Assembly (NCBI RefSeq): GCF_010378095.1
Contig: NZ_WNJL01000035.1
Coordinates: 124,001 to 188,000, forward strand
DNA from: Acidithiobacillus ferrianus
GTDB taxonomy: Bacteria > Pseudomonadota > Gammaproteobacteria > Acidithiobacillales > Acidithiobacillaceae
Reading direction: 5' to 3'
Length of the DNA stretch: 64,000 bases
Each line of letters opens with the position of its first letter. Position 1 is the stretch's first letter. Below are positions 54,754 to 63,158 of this stretch, in pieces. The translations under genes and the position numbers were made by a program. Under the pieces are notes generated by a model. That model was not told the origin of the DNA, searched no databases, and worked only from the letters and a program-made list of their open reading frames with translations.

Positions 54754-55808
54754 AATAGAAGCTTCCTTTGGATGGATTGCACGGCTTTGAAAAATAATTG
54801 CTGCTCACCATCCGAGAGTGGGATGGGATAGACACCATCCCAGCCTTTAGGGCTGATTACTACGGGGGCGCCGACCGGGCCGGATACGGACAGAAACTCA
54901 CCATCCAGAACGACCTGGGCAGCGATAACGGTATCTTTGCCACTTAAAATAGACTTCACCAGGTCTACAGTGGCATTCGCTGTAGCGATATCTGTTTTGG
55001 CACCGGAAAAAAGTGTCAGAAATGGCCCTACCATGACCCGAACGTCGGGAGGGAGTGTATCAAAACGCTGAAAGGCCTCATTCATATGCCCACTCTGAGC
55101 GATCTGAATGATTTCATCGCGTAGACGTTGCAGGGTCTCGGGGAACTGTACGCTGGACGTACTGCTCCGCACTTGCCGGATGGCTCTTGCGGTTTCAGAT
55201 TCGGAGAATCCTTGCACGGTAACACTACTCCACAGTGGGACGATGCCATCTCCATGCTCGCCAAGCACCATCGCCCGCACTGCTTCACGAGAGACGTTGA
55301 TGGAACGGGCTACTTCCCGGCGAAACCGCAGACTATCCTGATAAGCGCCCATACCGATAACGCGCCTACGGTCATAGTGATCGGCGAATACCTGGACAAT
55401 CAGTTCTACCGGATTGGTGACGACAATAACTATCTCGTGGCCATATCCATATTTCGCTATGGCTTCCGCATAGGGTATGGCAATCGCGCGATTGTATGAC
55501 GCCAGTTCATCGCGGCTGGGGGGTGGTTTGTCTTTGTGGGCGTGGGGATGAAGAGTCGATCCTGCCGTCATCAGAATGATATCGGCCACGATCTCTTCGG
55601 GACGCAGGGCGATGTCGATAATGGGGCAGTGTTCTGCAAAAGCGTCTTTCAGGTCTTGCCGAAAACCATATAAGGCAGATGCACTGGCCCCCGTGGAGCG
55701 GCCCACAAGTTGTAAGCGATCCGTGGGGAGCAAGAGCTTTTCCAGGAGAATACGGCTGGCCATATGTTTGCCGGTGCTGCCATTGGCACCGATTATCGCG
55801 ATATCCAA
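54741..55808 (-). CDS. Malate/lactate dehydrogenase family protein
   Basis: The 355-residue NAD(P)-dependent LDH/MDH-fold enzyme has the Rossmann motif IAIIGANGSTGKHMASRI, IVIVVTNPVELIVQVFADHY, and the catalytic His in MVLGEHGDGIVPLWSSV. The substrate-specificity loop reads HAHKDKPPPSRDELASYN, unlike both the MDH (RKPGM) and LDH (QKPGM) consensus, so the 2-keto acid is uncertain. It is the first gene of a four-gene minus-strand unit with the ACT protein, astB and astA. It could oxidise malate made from succinate or reduce a keto acid of the arginine route. Confidence 0.78.
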   Translation of the reverse strand: MDIAIIGANGSTGKHMASRILLEKLLLPTDRLQLVGRSTGASASALYGFRQDLKDAFAEHCPIIDIALRPEEIVADIILMTAGSTLHPHAHKDKPPPSRDELASYNRAIAIPYAEAIAKYGYGHEIVIVVTNPVELIVQVFADHYDRRRVIGMGAYQDSLRFRREVARSINVSREAVRAMVLGEHGDGIVPLWSSVTVQGFSESETARAIRQVRSSTSSVQFPETLQRLRDEIIQIAQSGHMNEAFQRFDTLPPDVRVMVGPFLTLFSGAKTDIATANATVDLVKSILSGKDTVIAAQVVLDGEFLSVSGPVGAPVVISPKGWDGVYPIPLSDGEQQLFFKAVQSIQRKLLLWNA

Positions 55809-55828
55809 GTGATGGTCCTCGTGATGTC

Positions 55829-56461
55829 TCAGCCAAGGCCGGGTAGCAGGGATACTAAACCCTGACAGATGAATCGTATAGCAATGGCTCCAAGGATGAG
55901 CCCGGAGATTTTAGTGAGTATTTCAATGCCGATTTCTCCAAAGAAGTGGGCCAGATGATGGGCATTTCGCATCGTGATGTAAGCGATCAACGAAGCGATG
56001 ACCACATCGAATAATATGAATCCATAACTGACTATATCGTGTGCTTTATGCCCATATATTATGACGGTTCCGATTGCTCCTGGGCCGGCTAGAAGTGGAA
56101 TACCCAGCGGTGTAATTAATTTACCATTGCCATGACTGGTCTGGGATGAATGTAGAAACGCCGAGCTGGTATTTTCGCTCATCAGCATCTGGATAGACAT
56201 AAGTAATAGTAATAAGCCACCGCTTACCTTGAATTCTACTACACCGATATAAAAATAATCGAGGATATCATTTCCAAAAATTGTACTGGTAATAAGCACC
56301 AATACGACGACGAAAGATATATGTCGAGCTGCGTACTCCTGTTGTTGTACGCTTTGCCCTTTGGTGAGGGCGATAAAGATGGGAACAATACCGACTGGAT
56401 CCATCAGGACGAACAAGGTAACGAGGGTACGTACCGCAATTTCCACACTGTGGGAATTCAA
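55829..56461 (-). CDS. marC: MarC-family integral membrane protein
   Basis: The 210-residue MarC/UPF0056 protein has six membrane helices: TLVTLFVLMDPVGIVPIFIA near the start, FKVSGGLLLLLMSIQMLM, and ITPLGIPLLAGPGAIGTVII. Family function is not established; it was named for proximity to the mar locus. The gene is upstream of the dehydrogenase by 20 bases and may be the first of that operon. It begins at ATG 56461, shortly after the terminator of receptor C. Confidence 0.85.
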   Translation of the reverse strand: MNSHSVEIAVRTLVTLFVLMDPVGIVPIFIALTKGQSVQQQEYAARHISFVVVLVLITSTIFGNDILDYFYIGVVEFKVSGGLLLLLMSIQMLMSENTSSAFLHSSQTSHGNGKLITPLGIPLLAGPGAIGTVIIYGHKAHDIVSYGFILFDVVIASLIAYITMRNAHHLAHFFGEIGIEILTKISGLILGAIAIRFICQGLVSLLPGLG

Positions 56462-56479
56462 ATTGCCGCCTGCCTGTGC

Positions 56480-56527
56480 ATAAAAAATTAAAAGTGACCC
56501 GTGCCCGTGCTTGAAACACGGGTCACT
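56480..56527 (-). terminator. Rho-independent terminator of receptor C
   Basis: On the minus strand an 11-bp perfect stem (56493-56503 with 56517-56527, 13-nt loop) is followed by a T-rich run (the A-rich 56480-56492 on plus). It lies 22 bases past the receptor C stop. It separates receptor C from marC. Confidence 0.85.
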
Positions 56528-56548
56528 GTTGCCGTTTTTACGATCACG

Positions 56549-58987
56549 CTATGAGAAACGACCGGAAAGACCGACCTCTATGAAACGAGGTTCTCCGGGA
56601 TATGCCTGGTTGTATGGGTTGCCCACCGCATTGAAGCCATACTCCTTGTAACTTTGGTAGTAGTGGACGTAATAGTGGCGATCCAGAAGATTGTCCACGT
56701 TCAGGCTCACGGTAAGTGATTGTAAATGGTCTTTGTGGATGGGGATTTTATAGCTGGCGCTCAGGTTGACCAAGAAATAGCCGGCCAGATAATTCGATGT
56801 GTTGGGTACCGTGGCGTCGGCCAGAAGGGGGTTGGTCTCGGTGGGGGGCAGGTCGTAGGTGGTGGGCTGAGAACCGGTGTAGGAACCGTAGATTTCCCCA
56901 TGAAACCCCCCTCTATGGTAGTTTACCCCGAGATTGGCCAGCCAATTGGGCACGGCCGGCAGAGGGTTCCCGGCGAAAACATAACCGTATTGGCCTTCAA
57001 AGGGTGTATCATTGGCCGAAAAACTATTCATGTAGGTCGCTTTATTATAAGAGGCGGAACCGAACACTGACCACTCTGGTGTAAGCAGATATTTACCAGA
57101 AAATTCCAGGCCCTTCATTTGCTCTTCACCAATGTTGGCGTATTCGGCAAGGCCACTCAAGTAGTTGATATAAAATGAAAACATTCCGTGCATATTTTGC
57201 AGATAGCCATCGAAATTCAAATATAGGTGTTTCCCAACATAACGAATACCTGCTTCGTAGGCATTCACCGTTTCTGGGCCGGGTGCCAACGTCGTGCTTC
57301 CAGACGGACCTAATATATAATCGTTTACGGGAGCGAAACGTGCACCTTTACCGTAACTTCCATAAGCAATTATCTTTGGCGCTAGGTCATAGGAGATACC
57401 AATATAAGGGAGGATTTCCTTATCATAATTACCCAGAGTATATGCGTTAGGAGGCGATCCATAGAGGTTCCATGGTACATAGTTCGTTGTGTTGACACCG
57501 GTAAGCGTGACCCCCGGCTCTACGTGAAGGGTATTGTCTAGCAGCGAGATCTTGTCCTGCACATATCCGCTGTATACCGTTCTTGTTGCGGTTCCACCAT
57601 ATGCAGAAGCGTTGTACCCATTGATTTTCGGCATGTTCAGCGAACCGTAAAAGTATTCGCCGCCGTTTCCTGTCCGTTCTTGAGCAATAAGGCCGCCAAT
57701 GGTGATGGCGTTATGGGGAAGAAAGATGTTTACTTTGGGAACAAAGCCGATCGTGCGAGAGGAACTGTTGATGATTTCAGCAGACTCGCCGGCCTGATAA
57801 CTACCAAAAACCGCCTTGGGATCGTAGCTGAAATTGTTGTTGTTGCCGTAATTGCTACCGATAGGGCCATATGCAAAATAGGGTGCATTGAAATTCACTT
57901 GGTACGGATACGTGGCATTGATGTATTTTGGATTTGTGTAACTGTAAAAGTTCGATGATTTGCCTATGTAAAATGCCTTTGCGCCAATTACCAGGTGGCT
58001 ATTTATGTAGGTTGAATCCCCTAGAATGGCGGTGACATAGTTATTTACCTGTTGGGTGCTCGCATCAGATAACGGATAATTGTAGAAGAGTCCATTTTGA
58101 TTAAGCTGTGCCGTGGCGGTTGGTGCGCTAATGAGGTAGCCATTGCCTCTATTATAGATCACCGTTCCGGTGATCTTGGATAAACCATAGTCATAGGGTT
58201 TTACTGCGGAAAATAAAAAGTCAGTATAGCGCGCCGGCGTGTTCTGGATATAGCCGGCGGTTTGCGTTTGGCTCAGTCGCATCAGCACTTTGAGCCCATC
58301 CGTATGGGGAATGATTCCAGAGTTAACCTGGGCACCGTAGACGTCGGTAGAAAAGGATCCGATCTTGCTAAAGAGGTCTGTGTAAAATTTATCGGTAGGT
58401 TGTTTGGTGATATAACTCACTGTACCGCCTACTGTTGCGAAACCGCCGCGATCGGGTGGTGCCACGCCGGGATATATATGGATTCCGTTAATTTGTCCGG
58501 TAGAGACAATGGTGCCGACGTTGTTATTTAGATATGCACCCTCACCGCCGGATAGTAGGCTTGTCATGGGTATGCCATCAAGCGTCTGTGCAAGTTGCGT
58601 CATACGCACGCCGCGCACGGTAAGCACGGGTGTTCCCGGCCCAATGTTCTGCTGATATTCATTTACGGAGGGAGTTTTCTTGAGGATGCTGTAAATGTTT
58701 TCCGAGGAACTGGAATGTTTAATCTGTTCCGGAGTGATCACAGACATTGCCGAGGCTATATTGCGTTCACCCACCAATAATTTCTGATATTTTTTCTTGA
58801 TTTCCTTCAGCTTGACTACCTTCTGGGCAGGAGCGCCAACGGAAGATTTGCTGACCGTGGTAGATTCAGTTCCGGCGAATGCATTGGTGGTGAGGAAGGG
58901 GTATAGGGCCAGGATTGTCGCTGTAGCGATGTAGCGATGTAGCGATGTAGCGATGTATGCGTGCGCTTTAATTCTATAATTGGACAT
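56549..58987 (-). CDS. TonB-dependent receptor C with repeat-containing signal peptide
   Basis: The 812-residue receptor is the closest paralogue of A: plug GTPVLTVRGVRMTQLAQTLD and IHIYPGVAPPDRGGFATVGG, and barrel end PGEPRFIEVGLSGRFS. The signal peptide n-region (residues about 11-22, YIATSLHRYIAT) is encoded by four tandem copies of an 8-bp unit, so a change of one or two units would shift the frame. In the present state the frame is open. The start is the ATG at 58987 with GGAG about ten bases upstream; ATG 59002 precedes that site and is less likely. It is divergent from the binding-protein/permease operon at 59.6 kb, its probable partner. Confidence 0.92.
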   Translation of the reverse strand: MSNYRIKAHAYIATSLHRYIATATILALYPFLTTNAFAGTESTTVSKSSVGAPAQKVVKLKEIKKKYQKLLVGERNIASAMSVITPEQIKHSSSSENIYSILKKTPSVNEYQQNIGPGTPVLTVRGVRMTQLAQTLDGIPMTSLLSGGEGAYLNNNVGTIVSTGQINGIHIYPGVAPPDRGGFATVGGTVSYITKQPTDKFYTDLFSKIGSFSTDVYGAQVNSGIIPHTDGLKVLMRLSQTQTAGYIQNTPARYTDFLFSAVKPYDYGLSKITGTVIYNRGNGYLISAPTATAQLNQNGLFYNYPLSDASTQQVNNYVTAILGDSTYINSHLVIGAKAFYIGKSSNFYSYTNPKYINATYPYQVNFNAPYFAYGPIGSNYGNNNNFSYDPKAVFGSYQAGESAEIINSSSRTIGFVPKVNIFLPHNAITIGGLIAQERTGNGGEYFYGSLNMPKINGYNASAYGGTATRTVYSGYVQDKISLLDNTLHVEPGVTLTGVNTTNYVPWNLYGSPPNAYTLGNYDKEILPYIGISYDLAPKIIAYGSYGKGARFAPVNDYILGPSGSTTLAPGPETVNAYEAGIRYVGKHLYLNFDGYLQNMHGMFSFYINYLSGLAEYANIGEEQMKGLEFSGKYLLTPEWSVFGSASYNKATYMNSFSANDTPFEGQYGYVFAGNPLPAVPNWLANLGVNYHRGGFHGEIYGSYTGSQPTTYDLPPTETNPLLADATVPNTSNYLAGYFLVNLSASYKIPIHKDHLQSLTVSLNVDNLLDRHYYVHYYQSYKEYGFNAVGNPYNQAYPGEPRFIEVGLSGRFS
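58923..58957. repeat. Tandem octanucleotide repeat GTAGCGAT x 4 (plus 3 bases)
   Basis: Units at 58923-58930, 58931-58938, 58939-58946 and 58947-58954 are identical, followed by a partial GTA. They lie within codons 11-22 of receptor C. Because 8 is not a multiple of 3, gain or loss of one copy by strand slippage would turn translation off. It is the classic layout of a phase-variable gene, though four copies is a short tract. Confidence 0.95.
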
Positions 58988-59594
58988 TATTTGTTTCTCC
59001 ATGAGATGACTTCATAGAAATAAAAAACTCAGGACTCGACTCCTGCCGCAAGGCTAATGGAGAGAAGCCAGACGGCAATTAGAAATGCAAATGTTGTGCC
59101 ATTTCTACAGGAGAGATGTATTTGTACAAATCCTGGCGGTGAAAGGCGAGATATTCGTAATAACATGCTGATTACATAGGTAAAAACTTTAGTTGTCTTG
59201 TGGCACATTTTTGATGCAAAGCATACGATGACTGCGATTTAACACCCCATGATGGTGCATTCCGTGCAAACATTGCACCAGAATGGAGCGTTCCTGCTGT
59301 GCTTCAGTTCTGCGAAAGAGGCCGAGATGCGGCAACGTTGATCCCGTTTTGTGATGGGCTGATCTTTGAAGTTATAAAATAAACAATGTGATATGCGCAT
59401 CATGACTGTTGGGAGATAAAGCCTGTATGCTTTTCCCGGCGTGTTTGGTACGAATCCTGCTTACATTTATGATGCTTGAGGTTGTGGATCATAATATCTA
59501 GCTTTGAGAGTAAGCACATAAAGGCTGATTATTTTCGATGCCTACAGCATAAATTGAAATAGCACTCCGGCTGCTGGGGAACGTGTGAGAATTT
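58988..59594. promoter_or_regulatory. Divergent control region receptor C / binding-protein operon
   Basis: About 600 bases without a gene. Contains a perfect 12-bp palindrome ATTTGTACAAAT (59120-59131), CCCCATGATGG (59245-59255) and the inverted arms TGGTGCA (59253-59259) / TGCACCA (59274-59280), the last two shared in kind with the receptor B / exbB region. No Fur box or clear -35/-10 pair was recognised. Confidence 0.4.
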
Positions 59595-61286
59595 ATGGAA
59601 TTTATTCGTCAGGTCCGTTGTTATAATGTTATCCTGATGCGCTTACTCCATGGTTTTTGTTGCAAAAACACTCGTTATCTATGGGCTATTTTTGCTGGAA
59701 CGCTGTTGTCCTGCTCAGTCTTTGCGGCTACTCCGCAGTACGGGGGCACGCTGACCACCATCCCCGGCGTCGGCCTTTGCCCCCCGGCGGCGATGAACGG
59801 GTTCAACCCCTTGTTGACTTCGTCGGCCTTCGACACGGAGGCCGAAGACCTGATGTACCAGCCACTGCTCTGGATCAACCCCCAGTTCAAGATTGACTAC
59901 GGGCTGAGTGTCGCCCGCGCGGTCGTTGTCGGACCGAGACACCGCACTTTCACCATTCATTTGTCCAAGGGATGGAAATGGTCCGATGGCGTCCCGGTCA
60001 CGGCTGCGGATGTGGCCTATACCTATCACATGATTCTGAAGCTCGGCCCCAAATATCCGGGTTATGCCAGTGGTGGTATTCCTGGGGAAGTGGCGGCTTT
60101 GACGGTGGTGAATCCTTACGAGATTCGCGTAGTGACTCGGCGGCCCGTCAATCCGGTTTGGTTCGAGTTGAGCGGATTAAACCAGCTGGTTCCCTATCCG
60201 GCTCAGGTCTGGAACAAATATTCGGTCAACCAGATGTATGATCGGATGACGAATCTGAACTTTTTTCGGGTCGTGGACGGACCTTTCCGCCTGGAGTCAT
60301 TCCATCCCGGGCGTTATGTGAGCATGGTCCCCAACCGGCGATTCTCGGGTCCGGATAAGCCTTATATTCACCGAGTGATTTTTCGATTCATCCATTCTCC
60401 CGCCAGCGTTTTCTTCGCCCTGAAGAGCGGTGCCATCCAGTTGGGAAACCTGCCCGCGCCGCTCTACCCCGCGCGCCATCAATTAAAGGGAGATCGCTTA
60501 TTGACCACCGGACCGGCATGGGGCTTCAATTATCTCGGGTTTAATTTTGACAATCCGCACATTGCTTTTGTGCGTGATCCTCTGGTGCGTCAGGCGATGA
60601 TGCACGCCATCAACCAGGGGTTACTCATCAAGATTTTGGGATATGGATATGGCGTCCGCGCCTTTGGTCTTGTTCCGGGCGTGCCCTCGGCATTTTTGTC
60701 GCCAGAAGCCAAGAGGCTCCTTTCCCAGGGCGCCTACGACCCCGCCCTGGCGGATGAATTGCTCGACCGGGCGGGCTGGCACCGGGGGTCTGATGGGATT
60801 CGCATGAAAGATGGGCACCGGCTGGCCTTCACGCTGTATCTGCCGCCCGGAACGATACGGGGTCCCACCTTGCTGGCGGACATGCTGGCAAAAGTGGGGA
60901 TAAAAGTGCGTATGCGTGAAAAACCGTTTAATGAAATAGTTGCGCAAATGTCGGACCCGAGCAATAGACACTGGCAGGCTGTGTATTCGGCTTGGAGCCA
61001 GAGCGCCTACCCCACGGGGGGCTCTGTATTCAAGTGCGGCGGCACGCAGAACAATTATCATTATTGCAGCAAAAAAATGGATGCGTTGTCCGATAAGATT
61101 CGGACTCATCCAGGCTTGCAGGCGTTATACAAGTTCCAGAACTATTTTACCGAACAACAGCCGGTCATCGTGCTGCCCAATATGAAGATTTTTGTGGAGG
61201 CCGCCTTGCAACTCCACGGATTGGCGCGTGCGTTCAGCCCTCTGGGGAGTTTTAATCCGCAGTTTATCTGGATCGGCCGGGAGTAG
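59595..61286 (+). CDS. Family 5 solute-binding protein (peptide/nickel type), paralogue of the fused one
   Basis: The 563-residue periplasmic binding protein has an N-terminal signal peptide (hydrophobic LWAIFAGTLLSCSVFA, about residues 29-44), then TPQYGGTLTTIPGVGLCPPA. SBP_bac_5 hallmarks are RTFTIHLSKGWKWSDGVPVT and AADVAYTYHMI, RPVNPVWFELSGLNQLVPYP, and FVRDPLVRQAMMHAINQGLL. It captures a peptide-like ligand for the following ABC permease. The start at ATG 59595 is weakly supported; ATG 59637 would shorten the signal. It is separated from dppB by one base. Ligand unknown; the paralogous protein beside receptor A suggests each receptor had its own binding protein. Confidence 0.88.
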   Translation: MEFIRQVRCYNVILMRLLHGFCCKNTRYLWAIFAGTLLSCSVFAATPQYGGTLTTIPGVGLCPPAAMNGFNPLLTSSAFDTEAEDLMYQPLLWINPQFKIDYGLSVARAVVVGPRHRTFTIHLSKGWKWSDGVPVTAADVAYTYHMILKLGPKYPGYASGGIPGEVAALTVVNPYEIRVVTRRPVNPVWFELSGLNQLVPYPAQVWNKYSVNQMYDRMTNLNFFRVVDGPFRLESFHPGRYVSMVPNRRFSGPDKPYIHRVIFRFIHSPASVFFALKSGAIQLGNLPAPLYPARHQLKGDRLLTTGPAWGFNYLGFNFDNPHIAFVRDPLVRQAMMHAINQGLLIKILGYGYGVRAFGLVPGVPSAFLSPEAKRLLSQGAYDPALADELLDRAGWHRGSDGIRMKDGHRLAFTLYLPPGTIRGPTLLADMLAKVGIKVRMREKPFNEIVAQMSDPSNRHWQAVYSAWSQSAYPTGGSVFKCGGTQNNYHYCSKKMDALSDKIRTHPGLQALYKFQNYFTEQQPVIVLPNMKIFVEAALQLHGLARAFSPLGSFNPQFIWIGRE

Positions 61287-61287
61287 A

Positions 61288-62253
61288 ATGATGAAACGTA
61301 TGATTTTAAATCGTCTGGGCACCTCCGCCCTCTCGCTATTTCTGCTGGTGACCATCGTATTTTTTATGATTCACGCGACACCCGGAGGTCCGGCGTACAG
61401 TATTCTGGGCCTGCATGCGACGCCGCAGGCGGTGGCGGCGCTGGACCGGCAGATGGGTCTCGATCACCCGGTCTGGCAACAGTATGGCATCTGGTGGGAG
61501 CATCTGTTGGAGGGCAATCTCGGCTATTCCTTCACCCAACATGCCCCGGTGGCGTCGCTGATGGGCGCCTATCTGAAGAACTCCATCCTGCTGTATGCAC
61601 TGGCGACGGCCATCGCCATCGTCTTCTCCGTCATCATCGGTATGTGGCAAGGCTACTGGGCGGAACGCACCCCAGGCCTGGTGATTGGTGGACTGCAAAT
61701 GATCGTCTACTCTCTGCCGGTATTTTTTATCGGCACCCTGCTTATTCTCTTCTTTGCGATTGATCTCAACTGGTTTCCGCCGGGCGGTATTGGCGGCGAC
61801 GAGCATTGGCAGAGCGGAGGAGCCCATATCGGAAGCTATATCCAGCATATGATCCTGCCCGGCGTTACCCTGGCCTTGCCCCTGACCGCGGGACTGTCGC
61901 GCTACTTCGGGCATCAGGCGCGCGACGAGTACCGGCTGGACTACGTACGCACCGCCCGCGCCCGTGGCGTGCCGCCGTTCCGGATTGCGGTGAACCATGT
62001 GTTGCGTAACGCCATCCGTCCGTTGGTGACGGTGATTGGCATGATGATTCCGGCTATTTTCGTCGGTGGCGTATTGACCGAGAGCGTGTTCAATTATCCC
62101 GGACTCGGCTGGCTCTTATGGCGCTCCGCGCTCGAACAGGACTATCCGACCCTGACCGCCATCGTCCTGCTGATTGGCATACTGACCATTCTCGGCAATC
62201 TCGGTGCGGATCTCCTCAACAGCATTCTCGATGTGCGGGTGCGTTATGAGTAG
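61288..62253 (+). CDS. dppB: ABC transporter permease, DppB/OppB type
   Basis: The 321-residue membrane protein has six helices; the first (LSLFLLVTIVFFMIH) is followed by a periplasmic loop and then LYALATAIAIVFSVIIGMWQ. The cytoplasmic coupling motif is YVRTARARGVPPFRIAVNHV (EAA-like). The C-terminal FVGGVLTESVFNYPGLGWLL is the DppB signature. It forms half of the inner-membrane channel. The start ATG at 61288 (or 61291) comes right after the binding-protein stop with GGGAG upstream; it overlaps dppC by 8 bases. Confidence 0.93.
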   Translation: MMKRMILNRLGTSALSLFLLVTIVFFMIHATPGGPAYSILGLHATPQAVAALDRQMGLDHPVWQQYGIWWEHLLEGNLGYSFTQHAPVASLMGAYLKNSILLYALATAIAIVFSVIIGMWQGYWAERTPGLVIGGLQMIVYSLPVFFIGTLLILFFAIDLNWFPPGGIGGDEHWQSGGAHIGSYIQHMILPGVTLALPLTAGLSRYFGHQARDEYRLDYVRTARARGVPPFRIAVNHVLRNAIRPLVTVIGMMIPAIFVGGVLTESVFNYPGLGWLLWRSALEQDYPTLTAIVLLIGILTILGNLGADLLNSILDVRVRYE

Positions 62254-63157
62254 TCATCCCACTGGTATGGCCGTCAATACCCGTCTGGTGGCCCGGCCCG
62301 TCCCCGGCCTGTTCACCCGGCTGTGGACCGGCTCCCTCAGCCACTGGGTCGGTCAGTACAGTCACCCGATGACCTGGACCGGTCTGACGATTTTCGTGCT
62401 GCTGCTGCTATTTTCCTGGGGAGGGCCCTGGGTATATCCCGCCGATCCCCTGGCCATTCATGCCAACCACATCCTTCTCGCACCCTCCTGGCGGTTTCCG
62501 CTGGGTACCGACAACCTCGGCCGTAATATGCTGGCACGGATGATGGCGGGCGGCAGGGTCACGTTGGAAGTCGGCTTGCTGGGTTCCTTCATCGCCCTCT
62601 TCATGGGCGTCCTCTACGGCATGAGCGCGGCGTTGAGCCCCCGCTGGCTGGATAAGGTGCTGATGCGTCTGCTGGATGCCCTTCTGGCGCTGCCCGGTTT
62701 GGTCCTGATGATTTTCTTTGCCGCCCTCGTTCCCTTGAACGCCCTGAGCCTGGTGCTGGTACTGGGGTTCCTCTCCTGGCCCGGCCTCGCCCGTATCGTG
62801 CGTAACGAGGCCCTGGCCTATAAGGAGCGCGATTATGTTCTGGCCGCCCGGCAGTTTGGTGCGGGCACGTTTTATATCGCCCGCACCCACCTGATGCGCT
62901 CCATGCTGCCCATCCTGATCGTGAACGCCACCTTCATGGTCGCCGATCTGATTCTCGCCCTATCGGGTCTGTCTTTTCTGGGGCTGGGGATTCAACCGCC
63001 GCACCCCTCCTGGGGGGGGTTGCTCAACGATGGGTTGCAACTGGTGATTATCGGTCCCTGGTGGCTGATCGTCTTTCCGGGGCTGGCGATCTTTCTCGCC
63101 ATCGTGGCCATGAATGTGCTCGGGCAGGGCCTGCTGGCCCGCCTGGAGGGCCGCTGA
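62246..63157 (+). CDS. dppC: ABC transporter permease, DppC/OppC type
   Basis: The 303-residue permease has the DppC-type motif RFPLGTDNLGRNMLARMM, helices GLTIFVLLLLFSWGG and VGLLGSFIALFMGVLYGM, the EAA loop YVLAARQFGAGTFYIARTHL and C-terminal LSFLGLGIQPPHPSWGGLL. Together with DppB it forms the transport channel. The start ATG at 62246 lies inside the dppB end (ATGAGTAG). Its stop is one base before the ATPase gene start, so the whole unit is one transcript. Confidence 0.93.
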   Translation: MSSHPTGMAVNTRLVARPVPGLFTRLWTGSLSHWVGQYSHPMTWTGLTIFVLLLLFSWGGPWVYPADPLAIHANHILLAPSWRFPLGTDNLGRNMLARMMAGGRVTLEVGLLGSFIALFMGVLYGMSAALSPRWLDKVLMRLLDALLALPGLVLMIFFAALVPLNALSLVLVLGFLSWPGLARIVRNEALAYKERDYVLAARQFGAGTFYIARTHLMRSMLPILIVNATFMVADLILALSGLSFLGLGIQPPHPSWGGLLNDGLQLVIIGPWWLIVFPGLAIFLAIVAMNVLGQGLLARLEGR

Positions 63158-63158
63158 G

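Noticed and set aside
58923..58957. CRISPR-like array
   Set aside because: The 8-bp units are directly joined without spacers and lie inside a coding region.
59253..59280. NtrC binding site
   Set aside because: The half-sites TGGTGCA and TGCACCA point the opposite way to the usual TGCACC...GGTGCA arrangement.
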